Counted from the stretch's first letter, positions 34,674 to 45,982 are shown. The stretch is DNA of 64,000 nt from Mycoplasma elephantis ATCC 51980 (GCF_000687815.1 NZ_JHXU01000003.1:1-64000), one strand, 5' to 3'. A program made the numbers and translations. The notes: generated by a model from the letters alone, not told the origin.

Positions 34674-34679
34674 TATAAT
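34674..34679 (+). promoter_or_regulatory. -10 box of rpsT
   Basis: TATAAT, 38 bases before the rpsT start, just after the A/T-rich stretch ending tRNA-Trp. Confidence 0.5.
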
Positions 34680-34717
34680 AAATAAGATTTTTATTTATAA
34701 ATATAAAAAGGAGAAAA

Positions 34718-34984
34718 ATGGCAAATATTAAATCTAAGGTTAAAAATATTGCTCGGATTGAAAAACGTCGTGCAAGTAACTTCGCATTTAAGTCAAGAAT
34801 TAAAAAAGCTATTCGCGCCGCAAGGGAAGCTGTTGAATCAAATTCAGATAAAGCAAAAGAACTTGTCGCTAATGCTCATAGCTTAATTAATAAAGCGGCC
34901 TCAAAAGGTGTTTACCACCCTAATAAGGCAGCACGTAAATCTTCAAGACTTGATTTATTTGTACAAAAACATACACAAAAATAG
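34718..34984 (+). CDS. rpsT: 30S ribosomal protein S20
   Basis: 88 residues, start with AAAAAGGAG. It has the typical Lys/Arg/Ala-rich helical S20 sequence (MANIKSKVKNIARIEKRR at the start, NKAASKGVYHPNKAARKSSRL near the end). S20 binds 16S rRNA during 30S assembly. A hairpin terminator follows at 35000-35024. Confidence 0.96.
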   Translation: MANIKSKVKNIARIEKRRASNFAFKSRIKKAIRAAREAVESNSDKAKELVANAHSLINKAASKGVYHPNKAARKSSRLDLFVQKHTQK

Positions 34985-34999
34985 TTCAAGCTTAATATT

Positions 35000-35024
35000 A
35001 ATCCTAGATTTCTAGGATTTTTTT
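35000..35024 (+). terminator. Terminator of rpsT
   Basis: Stem AATCCTAG / CTAGGATT, loop ATTT, followed by seven T's. Confidence 0.85.
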
Positions 35025-35039
35025 ATTTAAAAGGAATGT

Positions 35040-35777
35040 ATGGAAAGAATTAAAAAAGACCATTGATTAAGAAAAAAATTTATTGCCCACCGTGGTTTCC
35101 ATAATGAAATTTATCCTGAAAATTCACTGGGTGCATTTCAATATGCAATTGATAATAATTTTGCAATAGAATTAGATATACATCTTTTAAAAGATGGCAA
35201 TATAATTGTTTTTCATGACGATAATTTATATAGAATGACAGGTTTTAATAGAGACATAAAAAATACAACTTGAACAGAAATTAAAGATTTAAGACTGAAA
35301 AATACGGAATATTGTATTCCATTGTTTTCTAATGTTTTAGAATTAGTAGCTGGTAAAGTTCCTTTATTAATAGAATTTAAAACTGGTTCAAAAAATCATG
35401 CTCTAGAAGAAAAGGCGTGAGAAATTCTAAAAAATTATAAGCATGAATATGCAATTCAATCTTTTGATCCGTTTATAGTATTTTGATTTAGAAAAAATGC
35501 TCCTTTTGTTATAAGAGGGATATTATCAGGTAGTTTTAAGAATGAAAAATTACCTTTTTATAAAAAATTTATTTTAAAAAAATTACTATTAAGAAAGAAG
35601 ATTAGACCAGACTTTATTAATTATGAAATTGATTTTTTAAAAAGTAAAATAATTTTAAAATTAAGTAAAAAAAATATTATTTTAGGGTGAACAGCAAGAA
35701 ACAAAAAAACATTTTTTGATAATTATAATCTTGGTTATAACTGTATATTTGAAAATTTTAACCCAAACAATAAATAA
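35040..35777 (+). CDS. Glycerophosphodiester phosphodiesterase
   Basis: 245 residues from ATG 35040 with AAAAGGAA upstream. Five TGA Trp codons hide it from a standard-code translation. GDPD signatures: AHRGFHNEIYPENS (catalytic His and Arg, Glu), AIELDIHLLKDG (Glu and Asp metal ligands), VVFHDD-type IVFHDDNL (catalytic His), then LLIEFK and AIQSFDP. It cleaves glycerophosphodiesters to glycerol-3-phosphate. In mycoplasmas this feeds glycerol metabolism, H2O2 production and virulence. It has no signal peptide, so it is cytoplasmic. It converges with truB, 11 bases apart. Confidence 0.92.
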
Positions 35778-35788
35778 AATAATTCTTG

Positions 35789-36643
35789 TTATTGAAGCCT
35801 TTTCCCAAAAAGCTTTTTAACTTTTATAAAACCATCAGTTATATTTATAATTCCATAAACTTCATATTTATCTTTATCAACCAAAATATAGTCGTCATTT
35901 TTATTTATTATTTTTTTATACCAATCTAACTTACATACATAATTAAAATGATTTTTTTGCAATTCAATTACATCTTTCTTATTTGTCAAAATAATATTAT
36001 TTTTAAAAAGTTTTTTTATTATTTCTTTATGCGATATACCAAAACTAATACCACTAATTTCATACCTATCTAAATTTGTCATTGTTGCATAAGTTCCTAA
36101 TTCATTTCCTAAATCATTAACAATACTTCTTATATATGTACCATTAGAAACGTGAATATCAAATTTTAATATCTGATTTTCTACGTCAAAATCTACATTT
36201 TCTATACTAAAAATTTTAATTTGTATGTTTGGCAGCGTAAATTTTACATTACCTCTTGCTAAATCATATGCTCTTTTACCATTCACTTTTTTTGCTGAAA
36301 AAATAGGTGGTTTTTGAAAATCCACTTTTTTAATTTTTTCAATAGAATTCATTATTTCTTCTAGAGAAAAACATTTTTTTGTTGTTTTATTTACAACCAT
36401 ACCGGTTATATCAAATGTATCTGTTTGAAAACCTAGTTGGGACTCAACATGATATTTTTTTGTTTTGTTTTTTATAAATGTAAAAAGTTTTGCATCATCA
36501 TCACTGCCCAAAAGTAAACAACCTGTTGCCAATGGATCAAGCGTTCCTGAATGACCTATTTTTATTATTTTGTTGTTTTTCGCAAAGTTAGTTATAGCTG
36601 CAAAACTAGATATATTTTTTTCTTTCCTTATAAGATAAAACAT
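35789..36643 (-). CDS. truB: tRNA pseudouridine(55) synthase TruB
   Basis: 284 residues. The catalytic loop is IKIGHSGTLDPLATGCLL, with Asp ~36 as nucleophile, followed by the family motifs KKYHVESQLGFQTDTFDITG, KPPIFSAKKVNGKRAYDLAR and GTYIRSIVNDLG. It converts U55 in the T-loop of tRNAs to pseudouridine. Usually next to ribF; here ribF is not seen beside it. Confidence 0.95.
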   Translation of the reverse strand: MFYLIRKEKNISSFAAITNFAKNNKIIKIGHSGTLDPLATGCLLLGSDDDAKLFTFIKNKTKKYHVESQLGFQTDTFDITGMVVNKTTKKCFSLEEIMNSIEKIKKVDFQKPPIFSAKKVNGKRAYDLARGNVKFTLPNIQIKIFSIENVDFDVENQILKFDIHVSNGTYIRSIVNDLGNELGTYATMTNLDRYEISGISFGISHKEIIKKLFKNNIILTNKKDVIELQKNHFNYVCKLDWYKKIINKNDDYILVDKDKYEVYGIINITDGFIKVKKLFGKRLQ

Positions 36644-36734
36644 GAATATATTTTAAACAAAAAAACTACTTTATAGTATGAAATAACAATATAAAATAAT
36701 ATTTATTTCCTCGTTTATATGTATTTTATTTTTA

Positions 36735-37586
36735 ATGTATTATTTAGATATGATTAATTTTTACAAAATAAACAATCAAATTGACCAAATATTTGTTCAA
36801 GATAACAACTCAATAAACACGTTAGTTTTTATTCATGGAGTAAACTCTAATTTTGAATTTGCTAGAAGAGTTTATGGCGAAAAATTAAATTTTAATGTTA
36901 TAGCATTAAATATGCCTGGTTCAAAAATGAATTTAAATAATCAAGATGCAAATTATAACGAATGAATAAAATATGCTAGTTGAATAATGGACAATATTAA
37001 AAACTCAAATATTTATTTATTATGTCACTCCATTGGTGGAGCAGTTGCATATGAAATAACTAAAAAATATAATTGCATTGAAACATTTTTGGTAAATCCA
37101 ATCCACCCGGACATGAGACATACAATAGGATATAAAATTCTTTCTTTAGCACATAGCGATTCTGTTATTGCAAAAAAATCAATTACATCACTATTAAAAT
37201 TAAACACATTAAATAATATTTATCAACGTAACTTAATGGATGTTTTTATCAATCCGAAATCTGCTTGATTTGAAATGATAAAAGAAAACGTCATTAATCT
37301 TGATTTTTTAAATAAATTGAATGATATGTATAACGAAATAAAGGACAAAACAACTTTTATTGTCTCTGAAAAAGATATTGTAATAGATGGATTAAAACTA
37401 ATTAATTATCTTGAAGATAATAAAATGAATTTTATTAAAATTGGCAATGACCACAATCCTTTTATTAAAAATAGTAAGGAAATAGTTGATTTTTTAAATT
37501 CAAAAATTCCGTTTAAAAAACGTCCAAGGCATTGATTTAGAAAAACAAAAATATTTAATCTGAAAATAATCAAAAATAAAAAATAA
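36735..37586 (+). CDS. Alpha/beta hydrolase (lipase/esterase-like)
   Basis: 283 residues with four TGA Trp codons. The oxyanion segment is LVFIHGVNSN (~31-40) and the nucleophile elbow LLCHSIGGAVA (Ser ~97), with Cys where most have the first Gly of GxSxG. Catalytic Asp is probably in SEKDIVIDG and His in GNDHNPF. No signal peptide is present. No ribosome binding site precedes ATG 36735 or the in-frame ATG 36750, so the start is uncertain. A small esterase, lipase or peptidase is likely; the substrate is unknown. Confidence 0.82.
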
Positions 37587-37606
37587 AAAGTTCATATGAA
37601 CTTTTT
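37585..37606. terminator. Bidirectional terminator
   Basis: Palindrome AAAAAGTTCATATGAACTTTTT between the convergent hydrolase and DJ-1 genes. It overlaps the stop codons on both sides. Confidence 0.75.
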
Positions 37607-38141
37607 ATTTTGGATTTGTGCCATTAGCTATTTGATTTGCTAACTCATCACCAAATAATGTTCTTATTATTTGAATGGCAAAATCATGAGATGCATATGG
37701 CGATTTCCCCGTTACTAAATTACCTTCCACACAAACTAAATCATTAACTCTATTTTTTCCTGGTTTAAAATTTGGCATTGGATAAGAAGCATATTTTTTA
37801 ACCGGAATTAGACCATTTTCATAAAGCGCATTAGGAGCATCACAAATAGCAAATACATATTTTTTACTATCCATAAAGTATTTAACTAAATCTAATCCTC
37901 TTTTATCTTTTCTTAATGTTTGTGCTTGTTTGCCACCAACTATTAATATTCCATCATATAATTCTGGTTTTAATTCTTCCTTAATAACATTAAGTTTTAT
38001 AACCTTATGAACCCCAGTTACATCCTTATAATCAGGATTGTAATATGTAACATTTATTTTTTTTGTTCTTTCCAAAATACCTAGAGTACCAGCCAATTCA
38101 ATATCTTGAAAATCATCATAAACTAAAACAAGTAAATTCAT
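37605..38141 (-). CDS. DJ-1/PfpI family protein
   Basis: 178 residues from ATG 38141, chosen because GGAGGAAAA lies just before it; an ATG 15 bases upstream lacks a site. It starts MNLLVLVYDDFQDIELAGT. The reactive Cys is at the nucleophile elbow FAICDAPNALY (~102), and the conserved acidic residue is Glu in DIELAG. DJ-1 proteins act as glyoxalases/deglycases, chaperones or redox sensors. In a glycolytic cell with few stress genes, detoxifying methylglyoxal is plausible. Confidence 0.88.
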   Translation of the reverse strand: MNLLVLVYDDFQDIELAGTLGILERTKKINVTYYNPDYKDVTGVHKVIKLNVIKEELKPELYDGILIVGGKQAQTLRKDKRGLDLVKYFMDSKKYVFAICDAPNALYENGLIPVKKYASYPMPNFKPGKNRVNDLVCVEGNLVTGKSPYASHDFAIQIIRTLFGDELANQIANGTNPK

Positions 38142-38248
38142 TTTTCCTCCCAACATTATATTTCAATTATATATCTTTATTAACAATGAAAATTAATTAT
38201 TAAAGATATATTTATATGTTAAAATAATAAAGCAACTATTTAAATGTT

Positions 38249-38323
38249 GGCACCATAGCCAAACGGCCAAGGCATGGGTCTGCAACACCCTGATTACCGG
38301 TTCGAATCCGGTTGGTGCCTCCA
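38249..38323 (+). tRNA. tRNA-Cys (anticodon GCA)
   Basis: 75 nt: acceptor GGCACCA / TGGTGCC, anticodon loop CTGCAAC, T-loop GGTTCGAATCC, encoded CCA. It is 4 bases before tRNA-Arg. Confidence 0.95.
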
Positions 38324-38327
38324 TTGT

Positions 38328-38404
38328 GCGCCCGTAGCTCAATTGGACAGAGTGCTTGGTTACGGCCCAAGAGGTTAGGGGTTCGACTCCTCTCGGGCGC
38401 GCCA
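38328..38404 (+). tRNA. tRNA-Arg (anticodon ACG)
   Basis: 77 nt: acceptor GCGCCCG / CGGGCGC, anticodon stem CTTGG / CCAAG with loop TTACGGC, T-loop GGTTCGACTCC, encoded CCA. A34 needs TadA deamination to inosine to read all CGN codons. Confidence 0.94.
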
Positions 38405-38426
38405 TATAATTTTTATTACCACAAAT

Positions 38427-38451
38427 AAATATCGGTTAAGCCGATATTTTT
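38427..38451 (+). terminator. Terminator of tRNA-Cys/tRNA-Arg
   Basis: Stem AAATATCGG / CCGATATTT with loop TTAAG and trailing T's. Confidence 0.85.
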
Positions 38452-38469
38452 ATTTATGTAAAAATAATA

Positions 38470-38475
38470 TATAAT
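38470..38475 (+). promoter_or_regulatory. -10 box of the rimP-nusA-ylxR-infB operon
   Basis: TATAAT placed 19 bases before a hairpin and 64 bases before the rimP start. Transcription should begin near 38482. Confidence 0.6.
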
Positions 38476-38493
38476 AGAAGTGCAGTTTTATAT

Positions 38494-38519
38494 AAAAAGT
38501 TGCGCTTGCGTAACTTTTT
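38494..38519 (+). promoter_or_regulatory. Terminator-like hairpin in the leader of the nusA operon (possible attenuator)
   Basis: AAAAAGTTGCG pairs with CGTAACTTTTT (one G-U) around loop CTTG and ends in a T-run, between the -10 box and the rimP ribosome binding site. An intrinsic terminator here would let NusA level or translation control its own operon. Confidence 0.55.
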
Positions 38520-38538
38520 ATTTATTAAGGAGAGTGAA

Positions 38539-38952
38539 TTGAAAGAAAAAATATTAAATGAATTTGGCAAATACATTTCAAATATAAATATAAAAAACGA
38601 TATTTTTGAAGTTGAAACAACTTTAGATAACTTAAATGATGTTACCGATTTAAGCAGTAAAATAGTTAAATTTATCAACGTGAATGATGCGTCTTTTTTA
38701 GAAAATTACAATATCGAAGTACTTTCTAAAGGATCTGAAATTGATATAAAACAAGAAAATATAAACAATTTTATTGATAAAAAATTAAAAATTGTTTGCA
38801 ATAAAATTGTAAATAACCATAATGAATATTGCGGAAAAATCATAGAAAATAATGATGAATATATAATTGTTTTATGAAACGCTAAAGGTCAATTTCGTAA
38901 ACAAAAAATAAAATGGTCTGAAATAAGCAAAATTGAAATTAAATACTATTAA
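38539..38952 (+). CDS. rimP: Ribosome maturation factor RimP
   Basis: 137 residues. Start chosen at TTG 38539 because AAGGAG lies 6 bases upstream and no ATG exists at the front of the frame. The sequence is diverged, but size, two-domain pattern and the C-terminal EYIIVLWNAKGQFRKQKIKWSEISKIEI (an Sm-like beta barrel) fit RimP. Position first in the nusA-infB operon is its conserved place. It helps assemble the 30S subunit. The name rests more on context than on strong motifs. Confidence 0.75.
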
Positions 38953-38963
38953 AGGAGATGAAT

Positions 38964-40550
38964 ATGGCAAGAAATGAAGAAAATTTAAATAATATAAACT
39001 ATTTTGGTTTCTTTGAAGAAATCGCAAAATCAAAAAATTTAGAAATAATAGACGTAATTAATTGTTTTAAAACCGCTATTGAACAAGTGTTTTTAAAAAT
39101 GGACCCTGAATCAAAAGTAGAATTTGAGATAGATAGATCTCAAAATATTTTTAAGTTTTATAAAAATAAAATTGTATTAAATGATGAAGACTATGAACAT
39201 GATTTTAGAGCCGATAAAAAGAAAGAAGCTTTTATTGCTACTTTTATAAAACTTTCTGATGCACAAAAAATACAAAATGATATTCAAGATAATGACCAAA
39301 TAAAAGTAGAAGTTATTTTCACTAAATTACCACAACAAAACGAGAGAGCAATTAGGTCGCAATTTAGTCAATTGTTAAATACTATCTCAAAAGAAAATAT
39401 ATACAACAAATATAAAGATAAAATAGGTACATTGGTTAAAGCTAGAATTACATCACGTGGACCAAAAGGTATAAATTTATTAATTAAAGATGATAATTTA
39501 TTAGCTTTTATGCCTTTAAAATATACACACAAAAAATATCTTGAAGCAAATGATACAAGTTTAGAAATTGATGCATATGTTGAAACTGTAATGCCAGAAT
39601 CAAAATACTCTCAAATAATTTTATCAACCGTTTCTAATAAAATATTGTTAAACGAATTTGAAAAACAAATTCCAGAAATTGCCAATAAAGAAATTGCAAT
39701 TATTAATATAGCACGTAATGCAAGTAATAGAAGTAAGGTTTCAATTGCTCCTTGCGACAACAAACAAATTGATTATGATATAACTGGTGCAGTAATAGGT
39801 CCTAACTCTTCAAGAATAAATGCCATTTGTGAAAAATTAGGTGAAGAAAAAATTGACATTGTTCGCTATAGCGAAAACAAAATTGATTATATAGTTAATG
39901 CTTTTATGCCAGCTAGAATACTCAGTGTTATCGAAAAATCAAAAGATGAATATGATGTTATAGTACCAAATTCTCAATTAACTTTAGCTATAGGTAAAGG
40001 TGGTGTAAATGTCTCACTTGTTGTTGATTTAGTAAATGCCAAATTAAATATATTAAAATATGATGAGGCAATAAAAAATAATATCCAAATTATTTTTAAT
40101 GGTAATGTTTCTGAAGCAGAACTCGATGAACTTAATAAAGACATTAAAAGAGAGCGTTCTACCTTTACTAGAATTCCTAGAAATAAACAAAAAGAACGTC
40201 ACCAAAAACCAAAAGATATGTTCGAATCTGTTGATTTTGATTCAATTATGAATGAAATCAATGAATTTAATAATATAGTTAAAACTAGTGATTCTTACTC
40301 AGAATATAAAGATGAGTTAACAAAAGATATTGAAAAAATTCCACGTTCATTTTCTAAAAAAGATAACTCAGATAAAGATGATTTTGAAAATGATTTTGCA
40401 GAATTTGAACAAGCTATGAAAGAATCATCATCTAAAGAAAGCTTAATGGATATTCAAAAAACAATGTCAAACTTTACAACAGATAAAGACTTACTTGATT
40501 CACTAGGAGACTTAAATATAGGTGATATTACAGATGAAGACTGAGATTAG
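38964..40550 (+). CDS. nusA: Transcription termination/antitermination factor NusA
   Basis: 528 residues from ATG 38964 with AAAGGAG at good distance. N-terminal RNA-polymerase-binding domain (~1-125), S1 domain (GTLVKARITSRGPKG...), then two KH domains: GAVIGPNSSRINAICEKLGEEKIDIVRY and LAIGKGGVNVSLVVDL. A ~140-residue acidic C-terminal tail replaces the repeats of larger NusA proteins and is typical of this operon in mycoplasmas. It ends in TGA (Trp)-GAT-TAG and overlaps ylxR by 17 bases. Confidence 0.95.
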
Positions 40551-40803
40551 AACAAGAAAATGCGTCTTTACTAACCAAATATTATCCATTGATCAACTAT
40601 TAAGATTTAATAAAAATAAAAATAATGAAATTTCAATAGATTGAAATAATTCATTAAAAGGTCGTGGAGCATATATAATAAAAAATAAGAAAATAATTTT
40701 AGAAGCATTAAATCGTAAGATACTACACAAATCATATCGAATGAATGTTTCTCAGGATGTCTATACAAAAGTAATTAAGGAGGTGGAAGAATATGGCTGA
40801 TAA
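40534..40803 (+). CDS. ylxR: YlxR family RNA-binding protein (RnpM)
   Basis: 89 residues, seen only when TGA is Trp. Family motifs: TRKCVFTNQ near the start, LLRFNKNK, and LKGRGAYIIKNKK. It overlaps nusA by 17 bases and infB by 11 bases, its conserved position. In Bacillus the protein binds RNase P RNA and modulates its activity. A ribosomal L7Ae-like protein often follows it in other Firmicutes but is absent here. Confidence 0.88.
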
Positions 40804-42595
40804 ACGTAATCAATCAAAAAATATAGATCAAATTAAATCACAACTTAAAAAGGTTGTTACAGAAGTTAAAGATGGTGTTCTTATTTATTCGGGTAGAATG
40901 TCAATTTCGGATCTAGCAAAAAAATTAAATATAAATGCCAATGAAATAATTAAAAAATTCCTTTTACAAGGCAAAGCTTATCCACTTAACTATGTTTTAA
41001 GCGAAGAAGAAATTGCTGAAGTTTGTTTTGATCATGGAATCGACTTAAAAAGAGAACAAGAAATTAATGCATCAAACTTTCTAAACGAGGTGAAATTTGA
41101 TGACAAGGAAGAAGAATTAGTTAGTCGCCCACCCGTTGTAACAGTTATGGGTCATGTTGACCATGGTAAAACAACATTAATTGATAAGATGCGTAAAACT
41201 AATGTTGCCGCAAATGAAGCATCAGGAATTACACAACACACTGGAGCTTATCAAGTTGTATACAAAGGCAAAAAAATAACTTTTATTGATACCCCGGGCC
41301 ATGAAGCATTTACTCAAATGCGTTCACGTGGTGCAAAAATTACCGACATTATAATTTTGGTTGTTGCCGCCGATGATGGTGTTATGCCGCAAACTAAAGA
41401 AGCTATTTTTCATGCAAAATCATCTAATGTTCCATTAATTGTATTTATAAATAAGATAGATAGACCTAACAAGGATATAGAAAAAATAAAAGCAGAGCTA
41501 GCTGCTGAAGATGTTATTGTTGAAGATTATGGTGGTGATACACAAGTTGTTTTAGGTAGCGCATTACAAGAAAAAGGAATTAAAGAATTATTTGAAAAAA
41601 TTCTATTTTTAGCCGAGGTTTTAGACCTTAAAGCAAATAGAAGACGTTTCCCTATTGGAACCGTTATTGAATCTAAATTGGATAAGGGATTAGGAGCTGT
41701 AACAACATTAATAGTCGAGAATGGTACTCTTTATAAGGGTGATTTTATTGTTGCCGGGAGCAAATACGGAAGAATTAGAGCATTAATGGATTCTAATTAC
41801 AAAAATGTTGTTCATGCACATCCTGGTGCCCCAGTTCTTGTAACCGGACTTAACTATCTACCCTTAGCTGGTGACAGATTTGTTGGCTTTAAAGATGAAA
41901 AATTTGCAAAAAAATTAGCAAATGAAAAGCGTTTAAAAGATAAACAAACAGAACTTTATGAAAAAACACAAGAAGTTGAAATTACTGGTAAAAAAGTAAT
42001 AAATATAATTATAAGAAGTGACACTCAAGGTACTGCAGAAGCAATAAAACAAACAATAGATAAAAAAGAAAATGATGATGCTGTTATAAGAGTTATTTCA
42101 TATAGTGGTGGACAAGTAACAAACTCAGATTTACTGCTTGCACAAACTGCAAATGCTCAAATATTTTGTTTCAATATTAAACCTGATTTAAGTACTAAAC
42201 AAGGAGCAAAAAATTTAGGTGTTAGAATTTCTACATATAATGTAATTTATAAAATTATTGAAGATGTTGAAGCTATTTTATCAAGTAATGAAATGCCTAT
42301 TTATGAAGATTTCAAAATTGGCGAAGCTCATGTTATGAAGTTATTTACTTATTCAAAAGTTGGAACGATAGCTGGTTGCATGATGGATGAAGGGATAGTA
42401 AAGTCAAATTCTAAAGTAAAAGTTATTAGAAATAAAAAAGTTGTCCATGTTGGCTTTAATGATACATTACGTAGAGGAACTAATGATGCCAAAGAGGTTC
42501 AAAAAGGTAAAGATTTTGGCCTTCATATAAAAGGGTTTAATGATATAAAATTAGACGATATATTAGAATTTTGAGAAGAACGAAGAGTAAACTAA
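40793..42595 (+). CDS. infB: Translation initiation factor IF-2
   Basis: 600 residues, start with AAGGAGGTGG. A short N-terminal region and an IF2-N motif (MSISDLAKKLNINANEIIKKF) precede the GTPase: G1 GHVDHGKTTL, G3 DTPGHEAF, G4 NKID, G5 SALQEKG. Domains II-IV follow (DTQGTAEAIKQ, GEAHVMKLF). The long variable N-domain of other bacteria is missing, as in other mycoplasmas. TGA near the end is Trp. It brings initiator tRNA to the 30S subunit. Confidence 0.97.
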
Positions 42596-42620
42596 AAAAA
42601 CCGTTTTTGACGGTTTTTTT
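42594..42620 (+). terminator. Terminator of the nusA-infB operon
   Basis: AAAAAAACCG / CGGTTTTTTT stem with loop TTTTTGA, beginning at the infB stop. It is symmetrical enough to serve mnmA on the other strand too. Confidence 0.85.
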
Positions 42621-42626
42621 ATTAAA

Positions 42627-43727
<1,101 letters not shown>

Positions 43728-43765
43728 TTATTAATACTATATATAATATATAAAAAAGGAGAAAA

Positions 43766-44212
43766 ATGGATGCTAAAAAACTCTGTTTAAAAATTTGTTT
43801 TATAACATTATTATCTATTGGTGCATTTTCAATGTTAAATATGATAGCAATATTAATAACCTCATTGGCAAAAAGTTCCACCATTATTTATGCACTATCT
43901 GGTTATACTTTGACAACCGGAATGGTTCTTGTCGGGGTTCCTATCTTATCTTTTTTATTAATTTACACATTTAATATCAAAAAAGACATTTTTTCAAACA
44001 AAAACATTGATAATTCAAGAATTAAGTTGTTAGTAATAGCGTTCATAATTTTAGATTTAATAAGCGCTTTTTATGTGGTAATCTCATTATTATCAACACT
44101 TATTATTCCAGAATTATGACTTATTATTATAAATAATGTATTGTTAATATCGGCAATAACATTTGCAATTATTCAAATTTATTCTTTCATAAAGAATATT
44201 AGATTTGAATAA
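43766..44212 (+). CDS. Four-helix membrane protein of unknown function
   Basis: 148 residues with AAAAAGGAG before the ATG. Hydrophobic segments at ~8-32, 38-65, 85-112 and 117-142, with a short charged loop NIKKDIFSNKNIDNSRIK. One TGA codes Trp. It is a single gene between the divergent mnmA and convergent rplT. No family recognised. Confidence 0.65.
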
Positions 44213-44225
44213 AATATAATACAAA

Positions 44226-44253
44226 AAAATAAATGCTCATGCATTTATTTTTT
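44226..44253. terminator. Bidirectional terminator
   Basis: AAAATAAATGC / GCATTTATTTT stem with loop TCAT between the membrane protein gene (plus) and rplT (minus). It overlaps the rplT stop. Confidence 0.75.
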
Positions 44254-44595
44254 ATTTTTTATTTGATTAACAAGTTTTGAAAATGTTTCAGGTTCATTAA
44301 TGGCTAATTCTGATAACATTTTTCTATTTATTAAAATGTTATTTTCTTTTAATCCATTAATAAATCTTGAATAAGATATACCTTGTTCACGAACTGCGGC
44401 ATTTATTCTTGATATTCATAATTTTCTAAAATCACGTTTTACTTGTTTTCTATCTCTAAAAGCATATGTTCATGACTTGACAACTGCTTGTTTGGCTACT
44501 TTGTAACCTACAGATTTATGTCCAAAATATCCTTTAGCAAGTTTTAATCATTTTCTACGTCTTGTTTTTGTAACTGTTCCACCTTTAACTCTCAT
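44245..44595 (-). CDS. rplT: 50S ribosomal protein L20
   Basis: 116 residues from ATG 44595 with AAGGAG. Typical L20 start [23 protein letters not shown], then [26 protein letters not shown] Trp codons prevent its detection in standard code. L20 starts 50S assembly and in other bacteria represses its own operon by binding the leader. Third gene of infC-rpmI-rplT. Confidence 0.95.
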
Positions 44596-44604
44596 GATTT
44601 CTCC

Positions 44605-44793
44605 TTAAATTAAAGCCTTAAATCTCTTAACATCACTTGGATGCATTATGGTTGATTTACGAGATTGACGTTTTTGTTTTGTTGATTTATTTTGTGCTAA
44701 ATGTGAACGATATGCTTGTTCACGCATTATTTTTCCAGTACCTGTAATTTTAATCCTCTTTTTTAGAGAACTCTTTGTCTTCATTTTTGGCAT
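44605..44793 (-). CDS. rpmI: 50S ribosomal protein L35
   Basis: 62 residues, [22 protein letters not shown] at the start, classic L35. Its start lies inside the end of infC, a 44-base overlap, and it is followed by rplT after 9 bases. Confidence 0.96.
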   Translation of the reverse strand: MPKMKTKSSLKKRIKITGTGKIMREQAYRSHLAQNKSTKQKRQSRKSTIMHPSDVKRFKALI

Positions 44794-45382
44794 TATCTTT
44801 CTCCATCTCTGTATTTTTTTGTTCTTTTAAAAATTTAGCAATTTTCACTTTTGAAGGTTGAATTTGTAAATCTAAAAAACGATCTTGTGTTAAAGTAGCT
44901 TCTTTTGCTATTTCAGCAATATCTTCAACCAATAAAAAAAACCTATTTAGTGTTTCATGGCCCAACTCTTGACGTGTAAGTTCGCGACCTCTAAATTTAA
45001 GACTTACTTTAATTCTGTCACCATTCAATAAGAACTCTCTAGCTTTTCTAGCTTTTGTTTGAAGATCATGATCACCTATAAGAGGAGTTAAACGAACTTG
45101 TCTATTTTGTATGTTTGTTTGTTTTTCCTTAACCTCTTTAGCTTTTTTCTTGCGATTATATTTAAACTTACCATAATCCAAAATTTTTGCAATTGGATTT
45201 GGTTGAATATTAATTAAAACTAAATCCATACGTTTTTCTTTTGCCATCGCAATGGCGGCATCACGCTCCATAACACCTATTTTTTCATTATTTTCATCAA
45301 TAACAAAAACTTTTTTATACGGAATAAATTCGTTTAATGTATGTTCAGCCTTTGGACCATTATTTTTTATATTTACTGCTAT
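44750..45382 (-). CDS. infC: Translation initiation factor IF-3
   Basis: About 210 residues. No ATG, GTG or TTG stands at the right place. AAGGAG (45389-45394) is followed by AAA ATT ATA, so translation starts at ATA 45382 (6-base spacing) or ATT 45385. Rare AUU/AUA starts are a known self-control device of infC. N-domain: [25 protein letters not shown] and [24 protein letters not shown]-domain: [13 protein letters not shown]-like [20 protein letters not shown] ~25-residue acidic tail overlaps rpmI. IF-3 discriminates against wrong initiator pairing. Confidence 0.93.
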   Translation of the reverse strand: MAVNIKNNGPKAEHTLNEFIPYKKVFVIDENNEKIGVMERDAAIAMAKEKRMDLVLINIQPNPIAKILDYGKFKYNRKKKAKEVKEKQTNIQNRQVRLTPLIGDHDLQTKARKAREFLLNGDRIKVSLKFRGRELTRQELGHETLNRFFLLVEDIAEIAKEATLTQDRFLDLQIQPSKVKIAKFLKEQKNTEMEKDNAKNEDKEFSKKED

Positions 45383-45389
45383 AATTTTC

Positions 45390-45560
45390 TCCTTAAAATA
45401 AATAAAAAAGTGGTTTCCCACCCCTTTACAACAAAAAAGATTATCTAATTGATAAGGTATCAACAATAAATAACTTAATTGTAGCAAAACCCATGAATAT
45501 ATCCATCAGGTGAGAAGTGATTCTACTTTCTGCAATTAATTATTGCTTTATAATGATACC
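45390..45560 (-). promoter_or_regulatory. infC-rpmI-rplT leader with attenuator (L20 leader-like)
   Basis: A structured ~170-base leader without a reading frame precedes infC. It ends in a terminator-like hairpin at 45404-45427 (AAGGGGTGG, loop GAAA, CCACTTTTTT), just upstream of the ribosome binding site. Low-GC Gram-positives carry an L20 leader here, in which L20 binding favours termination. The match is by position and shape, not by covariance search. Confidence 0.65.
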
Positions 45561-45578
45561 ATATTTTATAAATTATAT

Positions 45579-45848
45579 TTAATTATCAATAATATTATTA
45601 GCAATCATTACTTTTTTAAGCCCCTCAATGGCAGCAACTTCATCACTTCCATCCGCTGTTATTGTAACTTGAGTATTTGTTTTAACTCCTAGCGACATTA
45701 TATTCATAATTGATTTTAAATTACCAGATGCTGTTGCTGTTTTAAGCTCTATTTTAGAACTATATTTAGCTGCTTCTTGGCATAATTGAGATGCAGGTCT
45801 TGCATGTAAACCAATTGGGTCAATAATTGTAACTTTAATTTCTTTCAT
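45579..45848 (-). CDS. ptsH: Phosphocarrier protein HPr
   Basis: 89 residues. Phosphorylated His is in GLHARPASQ (His ~15), and the regulatory Ser in LKSIMNIMSLGV (Ser ~46) is the target of HPr kinase. It relays phosphate from enzyme I to PTS IIA domains such as that at 29215-30006. Monocistronic, with GGAGAAAG before the start. Confidence 0.96.
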   Translation of the reverse strand: MKEIKVTIIDPIGLHARPASQLCQEAAKYSSKIELKTATASGNLKSIMNIMSLGVKTNTQVTITADGSDEVAAIEGLKKVMIANNIIDN

Positions 45849-45982
45849 ATCTTTCTCCTAATCATGTATGATAATCTTATTAATAAATTATAAACTACAA
45901 TTATTTATTTAAATGCATTTTTTGATAATATAGCATTTTTAACCAATATGTGTATAATTTTAGAACAATATGAAAGGGAAAA

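Noticed and set aside
38193-38405. Minus-strand frame of 70 codons
   Set aside because: It runs antisense through tRNA-Cys and tRNA-Arg. The two cloverleafs explain the sequence.
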